Shown: positions 33,209-42,512, counted from the stretch's first letter. The stretch: DNA of 55,659 nt from JAGOUY01 sp964562155 (GCA_964562155.1 CAZLRU010000008.1:1-55659); one strand, 5' to 3'. Program-made: numbers and translations. The notes: generated from the letters alone by a model not told the origin.

Positions 33209-34689
33209 ACAAGCGTTTGTTAGAGGTAATCCCAGGAGTCATGGTGTGGACCACGCTGATTGTTTCAGTGGTTCTGTCGATCTTATATCCGTTGTGGATG
33301 ATCTATTTTATCATCCTCTTTGATCTCTATTGGTTGCTTCGCATTCTTTATTTTACCCCCTTTACGCTCATCTCATGGTGGAGGTATCGCCATGCATTAA
33401 AGCGCGATTGGCAAGCGGAAGCGGTTATCTTGCCATTCTACGATGAAACCTTTCATCTCATTTTTCTTCCTACGTACAAAGAAGAATATCCCGTCATTCG
33501 TGAAACGCTAAAAACACTCGCTCGTACCAAGTATCCTGCTGACCGCATGATGGTGGTCTTGGCGGGGGAAGAGCGTGACAAGGCTCGGTTTCAGGGGATT
33601 TGTGACCAAGCAGAAAAAGAATTTACCAACGAGTTTAAGGCCTTTTGGACAACCACGCACCCAAAAGATTTACCGGACGAGATCCCGGGAAAGGGTTCAA
33701 ATCTCCATTGGGCTGGCCATCAGATCCTGCCCAAGCTGAATGAGCTGGGATTAAACCCGGACCGTATCGTGGTCTCTTCCTTGGATGTGGATACGATCGT
33801 TCATCCTCAATATTTCTCGTGTCTAACCTATCAGTACCTGACCGTATCAGAGCCAACCCGAAGCTCCTATCAGCCGGTAGCTGTCTATAATAATAATTTA
33901 TGGGAGTCACCTGCCGCGGTACGGGTGGCTATGTTTGGCACCACCTTTTGGCTCATGACGGAACTTCCTCGACCGGAGGGGATGATGACATTTTCTTCAC
34001 ATTCCATGAGTTTGCGCATGTTGATTGATGTGGGTTTTTGGCAAAAAGATATTGTTTCAGAAGATTCGCGGATTTTTTTGCAGGGCTTGGCTCGCTACCA
34101 TGGTCACTATCGTGTCACGCCTCTTTATCTCCCGGTATCAATGGATACGGTTATGACGGGAGATTATTGGAAGGCACTTGTTGCTCTTTATAAGCAACAA
34201 CGTCGTTGGGCGTGGGGAGTGGAAAATTTCCCTTACATGGTTGAGATCTTTTCCAAGGATACGCAGATGTCGTGGACGGCCAAAGCAGGCTGGATTTTTA
34301 AGCAGTTAGAAGGAATGTATACGTGGGCAACCGCGCCGCTTCTTATCTTTATCTTGGGTTATTTGCCCTTTTGGTTTGCTCCGGAATCCTTGCATGGGTT
34401 TGTGGTCTTTCAGAACACGCCGTTCACGCTTCAGTGGTTAATGCGCTTTGCCATGATTGGTTTATTCGTGTCAGCCACACTCTCGTTTACACTCCTTCCG
34501 CCGCCCCCACGTCACTTTAGGCGCCCCTATGCCTATGGCATTATGTTAGCTCAGTGGTTGCTTCTCCCCGTTACCTTTATTCTGTTTGGGGCTATTCCCG
34601 CGATTGATGCCCAAACACGCTTTATGCTGGGGAAGCCGCTCGGATTTGCCGTTTCTCCTAAGCGTACTATTCACGAACCCCATGCCTAA
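33205..34689 (+). CDS. Membrane-bound GT2 glycosyltransferase
   Basis: 494 aa. Two helices at the start (VMVWTTLIVSVVLSILYPLWMIYFIILF), a family 2 domain with FLPTYKEEYPVIRETLKTL, VSSLDVDT (DxD for metal and UDP-sugar), SEDSRIFLQ (catalytic Asp) and QQRRWAWG (QxxRW of processive enzymes), then about four helices. This is the pattern of cellulose/hyaluronan-synthase-like enzymes that build and export polysaccharide. It overlaps the TsaB-like gene by 4 nt and the next glycosyltransferase by 8 nt, giving one operon. Confidence 0.85.
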   Translation: MNKRLLEVIPGVMVWTTLIVSVVLSILYPLWMIYFIILFDLYWLLRILYFTPFTLISWWRYRHALKRDWQAEAVILPFYDETFHLIFLPTYKEEYPVIRETLKTLARTKYPADRMMVVLAGEERDKARFQGICDQAEKEFTNEFKAFWTTTHPKDLPDEIPGKGSNLHWAGHQILPKLNELGLNPDRIVVSSLDVDTIVHPQYFSCLTYQYLTVSEPTRSSYQPVAVYNNNLWESPAAVRVAMFGTTFWLMTELPRPEGMMTFSSHSMSLRMLIDVGFWQKDIVSEDSRIFLQGLARYHGHYRVTPLYLPVSMDTVMTGDYWKALVALYKQQRRWAWGVENFPYMVEIFSKDTQMSWTAKAGWIFKQLEGMYTWATAPLLIFILGYLPFWFAPESLHGFVVFQNTPFTLQWLMRFAMIGLFVSATLSFTLLPPPPRHFRRPYAYGIMLAQWLLLPVTFILFGAIPAIDAQTRFMLGKPLGFAVSPKRTIHEPHA

Positions 34690-35704
34690 CCATCCCCTCG
34701 TCTCTCTTCATCTCGTCGTCTCGCATCCGGCTGGCTCCATGACGCCTGTCTTGCAAAGCTTGGGCTCACAAACCTGGAGTCAGTTTCAAATTGTCTTGGT
34801 TGATAATGCCTCGCAAGATAGAAAAGAGCCTTGGCCTCGCGGTGCCGGTCCGGAGATCATGGTTTTGCGTAATTTTCGCGATCAAGGATTTGCCCGAGCT
34901 CATAATCAAGCGCTGACGTCCTTATTTGCTCGTTGGGATCCATCAACCTGGTCTGAACGGTATATTATTCTCACCTCTTCGCGTATCATCTTCGCTCCCG
35001 ACGCTCTTACGCATCTCGTAGAAGCGCTTGAGCAGAATCCAACGCTCATGGCCGTCGCTCCAAAAGTGCGGCAAGCACGAGTGGAGTCACAAGAAGAAAG
35101 CGATGAACCGGGGCTGATAGATAGTGAGTGTTTGGAACAAATGGGAGTGATGTTAGGAAGGAAGCAAGAGCCTCGGGCACGCGGTCAGGCGGAAAAAGAT
35201 ACGGGTCAGTATGATGAAGTGGCTCCCGATCTTCTGAGTACATGGTGTGTGGCGATACGCGCCAGTGCTCTTATGGCGACAAAAGTAGGGGAGGAGTGGT
35301 TGGATGAAGACTTGCCTGAATCATACGCCCTGGCAGATCTCGCATGGCGACTAAAGATCTTGCAAATACCAACGCAACTAATCCCGTCGGCGCTTGTTTG
35401 GGTGCGTACGGGTTCAAATAAGCGTCTAGGATGGTTGGGTCGTGTTCGACGGTGGTACGGACAAGAATCATTGCAGGCACGGCGTGAGCGAAGCTATGCC
35501 GTGGTCCTACGTTGTAAAAACATCGCCTTCTCCACTATGATAAAGGCTTTGCCGTGGCTTTTTGTGCAGGGGCTTACGCGGTTCATGATGACTTTTTTGG
35601 ATCCGCGGGTCATTCCGGCGCTCATTCGCAGTCGTTTGGCGGTCATACGCGCCTTGCGGAAGCGGCAATTCTTGAAGCTTGCTATTCAGCGGTCACGTCG
35701 CTAG
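34682..35704 (+). CDS. GT2 glycosyltransferase
   Basis: 340 aa. Seen: VSLHLVVSHPAGSMTPVLQSLGSQTWSQF and IVLVDNASQD, the GT-A nucleotide-binding start, then NFRDQGFARAHNQAL. The usual DxD position reads YIILTSSRIIF and is degenerate, so activity is uncertain. The C-terminal 100 residues are basic with a partly hydrophobic segment and may lie on the membrane. The start is ATG 34682, where homology begins, 8 nt inside the preceding gene. The next glycosyltransferase starts 16 nt after its stop. Confidence 0.75.
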   Translation: MPNHPLVSLHLVVSHPAGSMTPVLQSLGSQTWSQFQIVLVDNASQDRKEPWPRGAGPEIMVLRNFRDQGFARAHNQALTSLFARWDPSTWSERYIILTSSRIIFAPDALTHLVEALEQNPTLMAVAPKVRQARVESQEESDEPGLIDSECLEQMGVMLGRKQEPRARGQAEKDTGQYDEVAPDLLSTWCVAIRASALMATKVGEEWLDEDLPESYALADLAWRLKILQIPTQLIPSALVWVRTGSNKRLGWLGRVRRWYGQESLQARRERSYAVVLRCKNIAFSTMIKALPWLFVQGLTRFMMTFLDPRVIPALIRSRLAVIRALRKRQFLKLAIQRSRR

Positions 35705-35720
35705 GATAAAGCCAAAATCT

Positions 35721-36572
35721 ATGCCTCTCGTTACCACGGAGTTGCCGGACGTTTCCTTTATCGTCGTCAACTATAAGATGGTGAATTTTTTGCGCCATCT
35801 TCTCAGGGGGATTCAGGAGGCTCCTCCGCGTTTTTCGTACGAATTCTTCTTGGTGGATAACGATTCAAAAGACGGAATTGAGCAGGTTATTCGTGAACAG
35901 TTTCCGTGGGTAAAGCTTCACGTATCTCCAAAGAATATTGGATTAGGAGCCGCTGTGAATCTCGTGTTGCCTCAAGCCAGAGGAACCTATGTCATGTGGT
36001 TGAATCCGGATCTCATCATCGAGCCCGGTGAATTGGATAAATGGGTCGATTGGATGAAGATCCGTTCTGATGTTGGTGCCTCCGGACCGCGTCTCATGAA
36101 CGCGGACGGCACAGATCAAGAATCTTGCTATCGATTTCCCAATCCTCTGATTCCTATCCTGCGTCGTACGCCTTTGGGTAAACTCCCATATTTGCGCGGC
36201 ATCATTTCCCGGTATCGCATGGAGGGGATCGATCGTACCCAGGAGCACGACCTCGATTGGGTATTGGGGGCGGCAATTTTGATCAAGCGAGATTTGTTAG
36301 AAAAAATAGGTCGTTTTGATGAACGATTCTTTCTCTACTTTGAAGACTCTGACGTGTGTCGTCGTGTCTGGCTTGCGGGGCAGCGCGTCGTCTATACCCC
36401 CGTCGCTCGTATTTTGCATTATTATCAACGTCAAAGTCAGACCAAAACCCTCTGGCAAGCACTCAATAATCCCGTAACGCGCATTCATATTGCTAGTGGA
36501 TTTAAATACTTCGCCAAATATTTTGGACAGGTAAACCCACGCGAAGTGTATCAAAAACAGCACGCAAAATAA
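35721..36572 (+). CDS. GT2 glycosyltransferase, rhamnosyltransferase-like
   Basis: 283 aa. Seen: VSFIVVNYKMVNFLRHLLRG, EFFLVDNDSKDG, NIGLGAAVNLVL, MWLNPDLII (NPD in place of DxD, usual in this subfamily), VGASGPRLMNADGTDQESC, and WVLGAAILIKRDLLEKIGRFDERFFLYFEDSDVC, a near-perfect match to WbbL-type rhamnosyl/galactosyl transferases. It probably adds a sugar to the glycan made by the preceding membrane glycosyltransferase. It is the last gene of this operon. Confidence 0.88.
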   Translation: MPLVTTELPDVSFIVVNYKMVNFLRHLLRGIQEAPPRFSYEFFLVDNDSKDGIEQVIREQFPWVKLHVSPKNIGLGAAVNLVLPQARGTYVMWLNPDLIIEPGELDKWVDWMKIRSDVGASGPRLMNADGTDQESCYRFPNPLIPILRRTPLGKLPYLRGIISRYRMEGIDRTQEHDLDWVLGAAILIKRDLLEKIGRFDERFFLYFEDSDVCRRVWLAGQRVVYTPVARILHYYQRQSQTKTLWQALNNPVTRIHIASGFKYFAKYFGQVNPREVYQKQHAK

Positions 36573-36579
36573 TAAAAAT

Positions 36580-36609
36580 AAATAATTTAAAACCACGCAG
36601 GTGGCGTGG
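36580..36609 (-). terminator. Terminator of the 36.6 kb gene
   Basis: CCACGC-CACCT-GCGTGG on the minus strand, followed by TTTTAAATTATTT. The convergent glycosyltransferase gene ends just to its left. Confidence 0.7.
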
Positions 36610-36614
36610 AGAGT

Positions 36615-37586
36615 TCATGTATCTGATACGCGTTCCCCAGGTTCGGAGAAGGCGCGAATAATGGCTTCACTGAGTTTTTGAGCACGAGGGTATATATCGT
36701 TTGGTGACTGACCACGCGGGGTCTTGCCTACTTCGACATAGATTGGGACGAAGCGGATTCCCAGGTCTCCGTAACGGTTATCGGCCAACTCCCACATCTT
36801 TACGAGTCTGGTCCATGTTTTTTCATCAATCCCCGCGGGTCGGGTATCCTGATTGATAACTTGAGCGTAGTGGTCTCTGGCGCTTTTGACCTGCACCAGG
36901 AAGCCAAACTTACCTCGTTGACCATCCAGATCACCCACTCCGACCGCTACGAGATCGAGGGTGTAACCCGCGTCCTCTATAAAGGTGGCAAGGCGAGTAT
37001 CCCAGTCTAAAAAGTGAAAGGCTAGGCTGGTAATGGCAACTCCGCGTGCTCCGACCAGGACCCTATCCCACTCTTCCGCTACATCGCGACCGAGGGAATC
37101 GTGCCAGTCCCGAGCGATGATTTCACGATCGCGTAGGGTGAGTTGCGGCCAGGCTCGTGTGAGGAGTTGTTGCGTGGCTACCTGACAGTTATTGATGATG
37201 GTGCGTAGGCGTTGCCGTTGCTTTCGTGAAAGCGAAAGGAAGTTGTAGCCGAGTAGTTCACAGGTTGCTCCAAACAGGATGAGGGCTTGGAGCGCTTCTC
37301 GACGCGGTCCGGCGGGCAACGTGATTTGTGCGGAGGGAAGATTCACGCGTGAGAGAATGAGGGTGGCGGTATGTGTCGTCGAGGCTTCTCCCCACACAAC
37401 CTCTGCAAAGTCCTCCCCAGTCTTAAACGCTTCTTGAAGAAGTGTGATGAGCTTTTTTCGGGCACGCTCTTGCGAGATGCGCCCGAGCGCACTCTGTGCT
37501 CTTTGCCACGTAGGTTCACGAACCCGTGGCATCGACCGGGCCCGAAGGGGCCCTTGTTGAGCCTTCTCTGTCCACAGGTCCTGCAC
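36615..37586 (-). CDS. Orphan protein with possible PD-(D/E)XK nuclease core
   Basis: 323 aa. The C-terminal half has LDLVAVGVGDLDGQRGKFGFLVQVKSARDH, where D...QVK fits the Asp and Gln/Glu-x-Lys of a PD-(D/E)XK active site with a variant acidic position. The N-terminal half is helical and basic (RAQSALGRISQERARKK; LSRKQRQRLRTIIN). I cannot name a family. A nuclease of restriction or repair type is the best guess. The start is GTG 37586, five bases after a GGAGG SD, with TTGACA further up. It stands alone between convergent and divergent genes, which is common for acquired genes. Confidence 0.55.
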   Translation of the reverse strand: MQDLWTEKAQQGPLRARSMPRVREPTWQRAQSALGRISQERARKKLITLLQEAFKTGEDFAEVVWGEASTTHTATLILSRVNLPSAQITLPAGPRREALQALILFGATCELLGYNFLSLSRKQRQRLRTIINNCQVATQQLLTRAWPQLTLRDREIIARDWHDSLGRDVAEEWDRVLVGARGVAITSLAFHFLDWDTRLATFIEDAGYTLDLVAVGVGDLDGQRGKFGFLVQVKSARDHYAQVINQDTRPAGIDEKTWTRLVKMWELADNRYGDLGIRFVPIYVEVGKTPRGQSPNDIYPRAQKLSEAIIRAFSEPGERVSDT

Positions 37587-37605
37587 GGGATCCTCCGTGT
37601 GTTAA

Positions 37606-37665
37606 GCCCACTTCCTTATGAAGCGAGCCGAAACGTTTTGTCTCATATTTTTTTATTTTTGTCAA
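37606..37665 (-). promoter_or_regulatory. Promoter and leader hairpin of the 36.6 kb gene
   Basis: TTGACA at 37660-37665 (minus strand) with a weak -10, then a leader hairpin GCTCGCTTC-ATAAG-GAAGTGGGC (37606-37628, two G-U pairs) just before the SD. Confidence 0.4.
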
Positions 37666-37731
37666 AACCAGTAAGTCATCTTAGATTTTCCACAAGTTGT
37701 GAAATACCTTGTAGACAGGCACAATGCTCAC

Positions 37732-39783
37732 ATGAGCACTCCGAATTTTATCGCGACAGATGAACCATCCGTTTCTTCGTCTCTTCCGGAGCAAGGGGCT
37801 GTCCCTATGCCTGAAACCCCCAAACAAAAAAGGCGCTACTGGCCCTGGATGTTGGGGGGAGGGGTGGTGGTCGGCGTGATGTGTCTGGCACCTTTGGTGT
37901 ACGCGGGGATTTCCTTAGTTGCGCATGCGAAGGGAGCAAAAACCGCTCTTGAAGCGGCTTATACACAACTATCTCATCAAGAGCTCTCGGCAGCAGCTGC
38001 CTCCTTGGTCACGGCTCGAGGGGAATTGGAGGCTGCTCGTACCGCATCGGCCTGGGTTGGTCCGTGGAGCATGTTGCCGGGAGTGAGTGTACAGGTACAA
38101 GCAATGAATCATGGACTACAGGCCGGATCTATTGGGCTGGATGCCGCTCAACAGCTCCTGACTGCTATGGGGCGTGTCACGGAGGCCTTCCAAGCGGTTC
38201 AACAAACGCCCGGTTTAGGGATGGAGGTAGCGAGTCATCGTTCGTTTCGTGACTTATCTCGTGACGAGAAGCGACAAATTTTACGCCGATTGGAGCAGGC
38301 GTTGCCGGAAATACGTTCCGCACGCGAGAAGGCGCTTATCGCTCTTGACGCTTGGAATCAAATCCCTCAGGACCGCATGCTTCCTCCTGTGCGGAAAGCG
38401 ATGGAGCCAATCACAAAAACCTTGCAAGCCTACCGAGACCGTTCGGATGTCGCGGTTGACGTGTTAGGAGTCGTTCTACCCCTTATCGGATACCCGCAGC
38501 CAAAAACCTACATCATTGCTTTGCAAAACGCGGATGAAATGCGGCCAACAGGAGGATTCATCGGTACGGTCGGTGTTGTGCGTCTGGATAGCGGAGAAAT
38601 AACAGCTCAATCATTCCAGGATGTCTACGCCTTTGATCGGATGGCGAGCTCAACATTGCTTGGTCCACCACCGCCTATCGTGCATCGTGAATTAGGAGTG
38701 GATGCGTGGTATTTGCGTGACAGTAACTGGTCGCCCGATGTCCCTCAGGCCGCTGGACGTATCTCGCAGGTCTTTGCAGAGCACGGTTGGTTGGCGCAGG
38801 TCGTGTCCTCAACGTCTCGCACCCCGGATGGTGTTATTTTGCTGGAGCCAGAACTCTTCACCTCACTTCTACGTTTTACAGGCCCTATCACAGTCGATGG
38901 TATTACGTTTACGCCGGACGCCTTTTTTGATGAGTTGCAGTATGCGGTGGAAGTAGGATTTGCAAAACAAGGGATTCCTGTTGAAGAACGAAAACAGATC
39001 GTGGCTAAGCTCGGAGATGCGATCTTTTCTCGTCTGGCAAGTGCTCCAGCTCGAACCTGGGTCGATCTTTTCGATCTTGGACTGGCCGCTTTAAAAAACA
39101 AAGATGCTATGATCGTGGTGCAGGATCCGTCTTTGCAACGAGCCTTTGATGCGCATGGCTGGAGTGGGAGAGCACGCGTTGCCGCCCAAGATGAGTTGTG
39201 GGTTGTGGATACGAACTTGGCCGCCCTCAAAACCGACGGGGTCATGGATAAGCGCGTAGAATATAGTATAGATGCGACGAACCCAAGCGGCCCCCTCGCT
39301 ACCGTGCGCTTGACCTATACCAATACAAATCGCGTGATTACCTGGCGCTATACGCGTTATCGGGATTATGTACGAATCTTTGTCCCGGAAGGGAGTGAAT
39401 TGATCGCGAGCGAGGGAGCGATGGCGAAAGACCTGAATCAGAGCGGTGGACGCGTAGTTCCCGGACAAGTAGACGTCATGAAAGATTTGGGCAAAACGGT
39501 CTTCGGAGCTTTTTGGTCGATTGAACCCGGAGAAACGCGTCAGCTGACGTTTACCTACCGCCTCCCGGCACGCGTGACAGAGCCTCTACTCTCAAAAGGG
39601 GTGTATGAGCTGTTAGTGCAAAAACAGCCTGGCGCAAACCAGCGTTTGACGCTTGATCTCCGGTTGGGTAAGAAGCTTATGGCAGCGAACCCTCCAGAAG
39701 CTCCAGAGCAGTTCGGAGATGAGCGGTATCGTGTGACCACCGATCTAAAAACCGACCAGATGTTCCAGATAAGAGTGAAGTAG
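37732..39783 (+). CDS. DUF4012 membrane protein
   Basis: 683 aa. A cytoplasmic N-terminus of about 40 residues leads to one membrane helix (WMLGGGVVVGVMCLAPLVYAGISL), a helical outer region, and the DUF4012 core (about 245-420) with IIALQNADEMRPTGGFIGTVGVV and the RDSNWSPDVPQAA motif (usual form: DANWSPDFP). A beta-rich C-terminal domain follows (SIEPGETRQLTFTYRLPA). DUF4012 proteins are common in CPR and Actinobacteria near polysaccharide genes and resemble LytR-type enzymes only loosely; the function is unknown. CACAAT ends 6 nt before ATG 37732. Confidence 0.88.
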   Translation: MSTPNFIATDEPSVSSSLPEQGAVPMPETPKQKRRYWPWMLGGGVVVGVMCLAPLVYAGISLVAHAKGAKTALEAAYTQLSHQELSAAAASLVTARGELEAARTASAWVGPWSMLPGVSVQVQAMNHGLQAGSIGLDAAQQLLTAMGRVTEAFQAVQQTPGLGMEVASHRSFRDLSRDEKRQILRRLEQALPEIRSAREKALIALDAWNQIPQDRMLPPVRKAMEPITKTLQAYRDRSDVAVDVLGVVLPLIGYPQPKTYIIALQNADEMRPTGGFIGTVGVVRLDSGEITAQSFQDVYAFDRMASSTLLGPPPPIVHRELGVDAWYLRDSNWSPDVPQAAGRISQVFAEHGWLAQVVSSTSRTPDGVILLEPELFTSLLRFTGPITVDGITFTPDAFFDELQYAVEVGFAKQGIPVEERKQIVAKLGDAIFSRLASAPARTWVDLFDLGLAALKNKDAMIVVQDPSLQRAFDAHGWSGRARVAAQDELWVVDTNLAALKTDGVMDKRVEYSIDATNPSGPLATVRLTYTNTNRVITWRYTRYRDYVRIFVPEGSELIASEGAMAKDLNQSGGRVVPGQVDVMKDLGKTVFGAFWSIEPGETRQLTFTYRLPARVTEPLLSKGVYELLVQKQPGANQRLTLDLRLGKKLMAANPPEAPEQFGDERYRVTTDLKTDQMFQIRVK

Positions 39784-39864
39784 ATTTCATTCATGTAACT
39801 TGGCAGATTTGATTCAACGCTCGAACCGCTGCTTGGTATCTGATTCCTGGCGCTCTTCCTTTGT

Positions 39865-40869
39865 ATGTTTGGTAAAAAAATTGGTATTGACCTGGGTACA
39901 ACCACTGTTCTCGTTTACATCCCTAAAAAAGGTATTATCATCCACGAGCCATCGGTGGTAGCTATTTCGGTCGCGGATAAAAAAGTCATGGCCGTTGGTA
40001 AAGAAGCGAAAGAAATGTTGGGCCGCACCCCGGAAAGCATTGTTGCCAAGCGTCCTTTGAAGGATGGGGTGATCGCTGATTATCGCACCACCGAAGCCAT
40101 GCTGCGTTATTTTATTAATAAAGCCTTGGGCGGAGTCCGCCTCTTTCGTCCCGAGGTAATGGTGGCTGTTCCTGGCGGCATCACGTCCACCGAGCGTCGC
40201 GCGGTTATCGACGCCACACTCTCAGCGGGTGCTAAAGCCGCGTACATTATTAAAGAACCTGTCGTTGCCGCGATTGGTGCGGATATTCCCATTGGTTCCG
40301 CTTCCGGACACATGATTATCGATATCGGTGGTGGTACATCGGAGATTGCTGTCATTTCACTGGGAGGAATTGTTTCATCCGCTTCCGTTCGTATCGGCGG
40401 CAATAAGCTTGATGCGGCTATCCAAGAACATGTTCGTCGCAAATACAGCCTGGCGGTAGGGGAGCGGACAGCGGAAGAGATAAAAATTCGCATCGGTTCC
40501 GCTTTATATCTCGAAGAAAAGCTTGAAATGGAAGTCAAAGGCCGTGATATGGTCAGTGGTCTGCCAAGAATCGTGACCGTCACGAGCGATGATGTGACGG
40601 ATGCGATCCAGCATGAGCTTCAAGGCATCGTCGAAGCAATTAAAGAGGTCTTGCGTGCAACGCCACCGGAATTATCAGCCGACGTCATGCAAAAAGGCAT
40701 GATGCTTTCCGGGGGAACGGCGCAGCTGCGTAATCTTGAGCGTCTATTTGCGGAAGCGACAGGGGTGCCGGCGTTTGTCGCCGACCATCCACAGCTGTGT
40801 GTGGCAAAAGGAACGGGTATCGCTCTTGAAAATCTCGAAGCCTACAAACGCAGTATTTTTTCCGCGTAA
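39865..40869 (+). CDS. mreB: Rod-shape-determining protein MreB
   Basis: 334 aa. This bacterial actin polymerises under the membrane and guides cell-wall synthesis. Seen: KIGIDLGTTTVLVYIPKKGI (phosphate-1), PLKDGVIADYRTTEAML, VAVPGGITSTERRAV, EPVVAAIGADIPI, IIDIGGGTSEIAVISL (phosphate-2) and MLSGGTAQLRNL (adenosine). Length is normal. mreC/mreD do not follow; the next gene is convergent, so mreB is alone here. Confidence 0.96.
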   Translation: MFGKKIGIDLGTTTVLVYIPKKGIIIHEPSVVAISVADKKVMAVGKEAKEMLGRTPESIVAKRPLKDGVIADYRTTEAMLRYFINKALGGVRLFRPEVMVAVPGGITSTERRAVIDATLSAGAKAAYIIKEPVVAAIGADIPIGSASGHMIIDIGGGTSEIAVISLGGIVSSASVRIGGNKLDAAIQEHVRRKYSLAVGERTAEEIKIRIGSALYLEEKLEMEVKGRDMVSGLPRIVTVTSDDVTDAIQHELQGIVEAIKEVLRATPPELSADVMQKGMMLSGGTAQLRNLERLFAEATGVPAFVADHPQLCVAKGTGIALENLEAYKRSIFSA

Positions 40870-40876
40870 TAAAATA

Positions 40877-41770
40877 TTATTTATCACAAATAAAAATCGT
40901 TGCTCTATTTTGTTTGATGAATTGATCTCTCTCCATCCGATCGAGTATACGAAGAAGCCAGGCCTGGTCTTGCTCCTCATTAAACGTTGAATCAATGAGG
41001 AGGCCAAGTTTTTTGAGGGGAACACCATTTTGTTCACGGACAAGTTTTAAAATCCTCCCACGATAAATCCTATCGGGATACGGTTTATTTCCATGTCTCG
41101 TCTCTTGGGCTTTTTTAATACTTTGCTTTGGAATCATCACCTTACCGCTTAAAAACAGCTTCGCGGCAGGGCAAGTATTCTTCATCGGGCAGACGTTGCA
41201 CTTCGGTGTTTTGGTGCAGACGAGACTCGCAAGATCAAACAGCGCTTGAGGAATATCGTAAAATCTTCCTCGTGTAGGCAAAAACGCTTCCGCCGCCGCA
41301 CGGATGGCGTCGTCATCGTTTGCATCCGGAAATGGAACACCGAGCCACAAGCGTGCGCCCACCCGTCGAATGTTGGTGTCGATTGGAAGGGTGCGTGTAT
41401 GTAAGGAAAAGCAGGCGATGGCTGCGGCCGTATATGGTCCAATGCCTTTCAAAGCGCGCCACCCTTCCTCGTTTGTGGGTTCTCCATGCTCAGTCACTGC
41501 TCGAGCAATGTCGCGGAGCATGAGACCGCGTCGATTGTACCCAAGTCCTGACCACATCGAGATCACTTCCGCATTCGTTGCTTGCGCGAGCGTGGTCCAT
41601 GTGGGAAATGTTTCTAGCCATCGATAATAATAGAAGATAACCCGCGAAACCTGCGTCTGCTGCAACATCACCTCGCTGATCAAGATACGATAAACATCCC
41701 TTGTTTTGCGCCAGGGTAAGTTACGTCCGTGTTTGTCATACCAGTTAAGAAGAAGGGAAGATGATCTCAT
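40877..41770 (-). CDS. mutY: A/G-specific adenine glycosylase-like (MutY family)
   Basis: 297 aa. MutY removes A opposite 8-oxoG. Seen: LPWRKTRDVYRILISEVMLQQTQV (catalytic Glu at 33), the HhH motif ALKGIGPYTAAAI, LPIDTNIRRV (catalytic Asp), and the Fe-S loop CTKTPKCNVCPMKNTC. The spacing is C-x5-C-x2-C-x5-C, one residue shorter than the usual C-x6 first gap. The C-terminal NUDIX-like 8-oxoG recognition domain is missing; instead about 80 residues look like a small winged helix. ATG 41770 follows a good AAGGAGG SD, rare in this genome. Confidence 0.87.
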   Translation of the reverse strand: MRSSSLLLNWYDKHGRNLPWRKTRDVYRILISEVMLQQTQVSRVIFYYYRWLETFPTWTTLAQATNAEVISMWSGLGYNRRGLMLRDIARAVTEHGEPTNEEGWRALKGIGPYTAAAIACFSLHTRTLPIDTNIRRVGARLWLGVPFPDANDDDAIRAAAEAFLPTRGRFYDIPQALFDLASLVCTKTPKCNVCPMKNTCPAAKLFLSGKVMIPKQSIKKAQETRHGNKPYPDRIYRGRILKLVREQNGVPLKKLGLLIDSTFNEEQDQAWLLRILDRMERDQFIKQNRATIFICDK

Positions 41771-41791
41771 ACATCGCACCCTCCTTATCTA

Positions 41792-42508
41792 TCATCGAAA
41801 CGATAAGGTCGCAATCGTGTCCAGGATCGTTCGCGTACTCACTCCGTCGGTCGTTTTCCCCCATAAAAGGTGAGTCGTTGAAGTATTTTCCTGTACTTGC
41901 AAAAGATACAGGCTCTCGCGTCCGTCCGGTAATGTTCCCCGCACTCCTTGAAGAAATCTCGTGCCTAACGCATAGGTCACTTCACTCACGTTACTCAAAC
42001 GAGAACGAATGTCCGTCTCTCGCTCCGCTCGGTAAGGGGTGAGAGCAAACCACTGTTCCTCAATCGGAACTCCTTGTATGAGCCGGCGTGTGCTTACAAA
42101 TAATCCATCGTCACTGCTTTGCGTATGCATGGCAGGCGGCACGCGCAAAGACACGCCCATTGCAACGGAAGCAAATTCCGACCAGCGTCGCGTTTGTGCG
42201 GCGGTTGGGGGAATAAGAGGAAGGGCTGTTTTAAAGCGTGATTGTAGGGTTTGAAGCCGAGCGAGTTCGGTTTCCACTCGGGCTACTTGTTGAGCGGCTT
42301 CCGCAACTTGCTCATTGCTTTCACGGGTAAGCTTGGTTTGTTGAGCTTTAAGAGAGAGAACGGTTGCCTGAGCGGACTGTAGCTCCCGTGTGAGCCGTTG
42401 CCGATCCGTATTGGATGCATGCAGCACCAACCCCACCCCCAAACCGGAAGCAAGAGCTCCTATCAAGATCCATAAAAAAATACTCAAAGAACGAGGCATA
42501 CGCACCAT
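41792..42508 (-). CDS. Membrane-anchored coiled-coil protein, unknown
   Basis: 238 aa. One membrane helix near the start (IFLWILIGALASGLGVGLVLHA), a coiled coil of about 60 residues (QRLTRELQSAQATVLSLKAQQ...), and an outer domain of about 130 residues ending DTIATLSFR. The layout and the ending (compare FSNVIVSLRAI) resemble the protein at 28949-29842, so the two may be distant paralogues. ATG 42508 lies 4 nt after the stop of the NUDIX gene and 21 nt before mutY, so the three form a unit. Confidence 0.7.
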   Translation of the reverse strand: MVRMPRSLSIFLWILIGALASGLGVGLVLHASNTDRQRLTRELQSAQATVLSLKAQQTKLTRESNEQVAEAAQQVARVETELARLQTLQSRFKTALPLIPPTAAQTRRWSEFASVAMGVSLRVPPAMHTQSSDDGLFVSTRRLIQGVPIEEQWFALTPYRAERETDIRSRLSNVSEVTYALGTRFLQGVRGTLPDGRESLYLLQVQENTSTTHLLWGKTTDGVSTRTILDTIATLSFR

Positions 42509-42512
42509 GATA

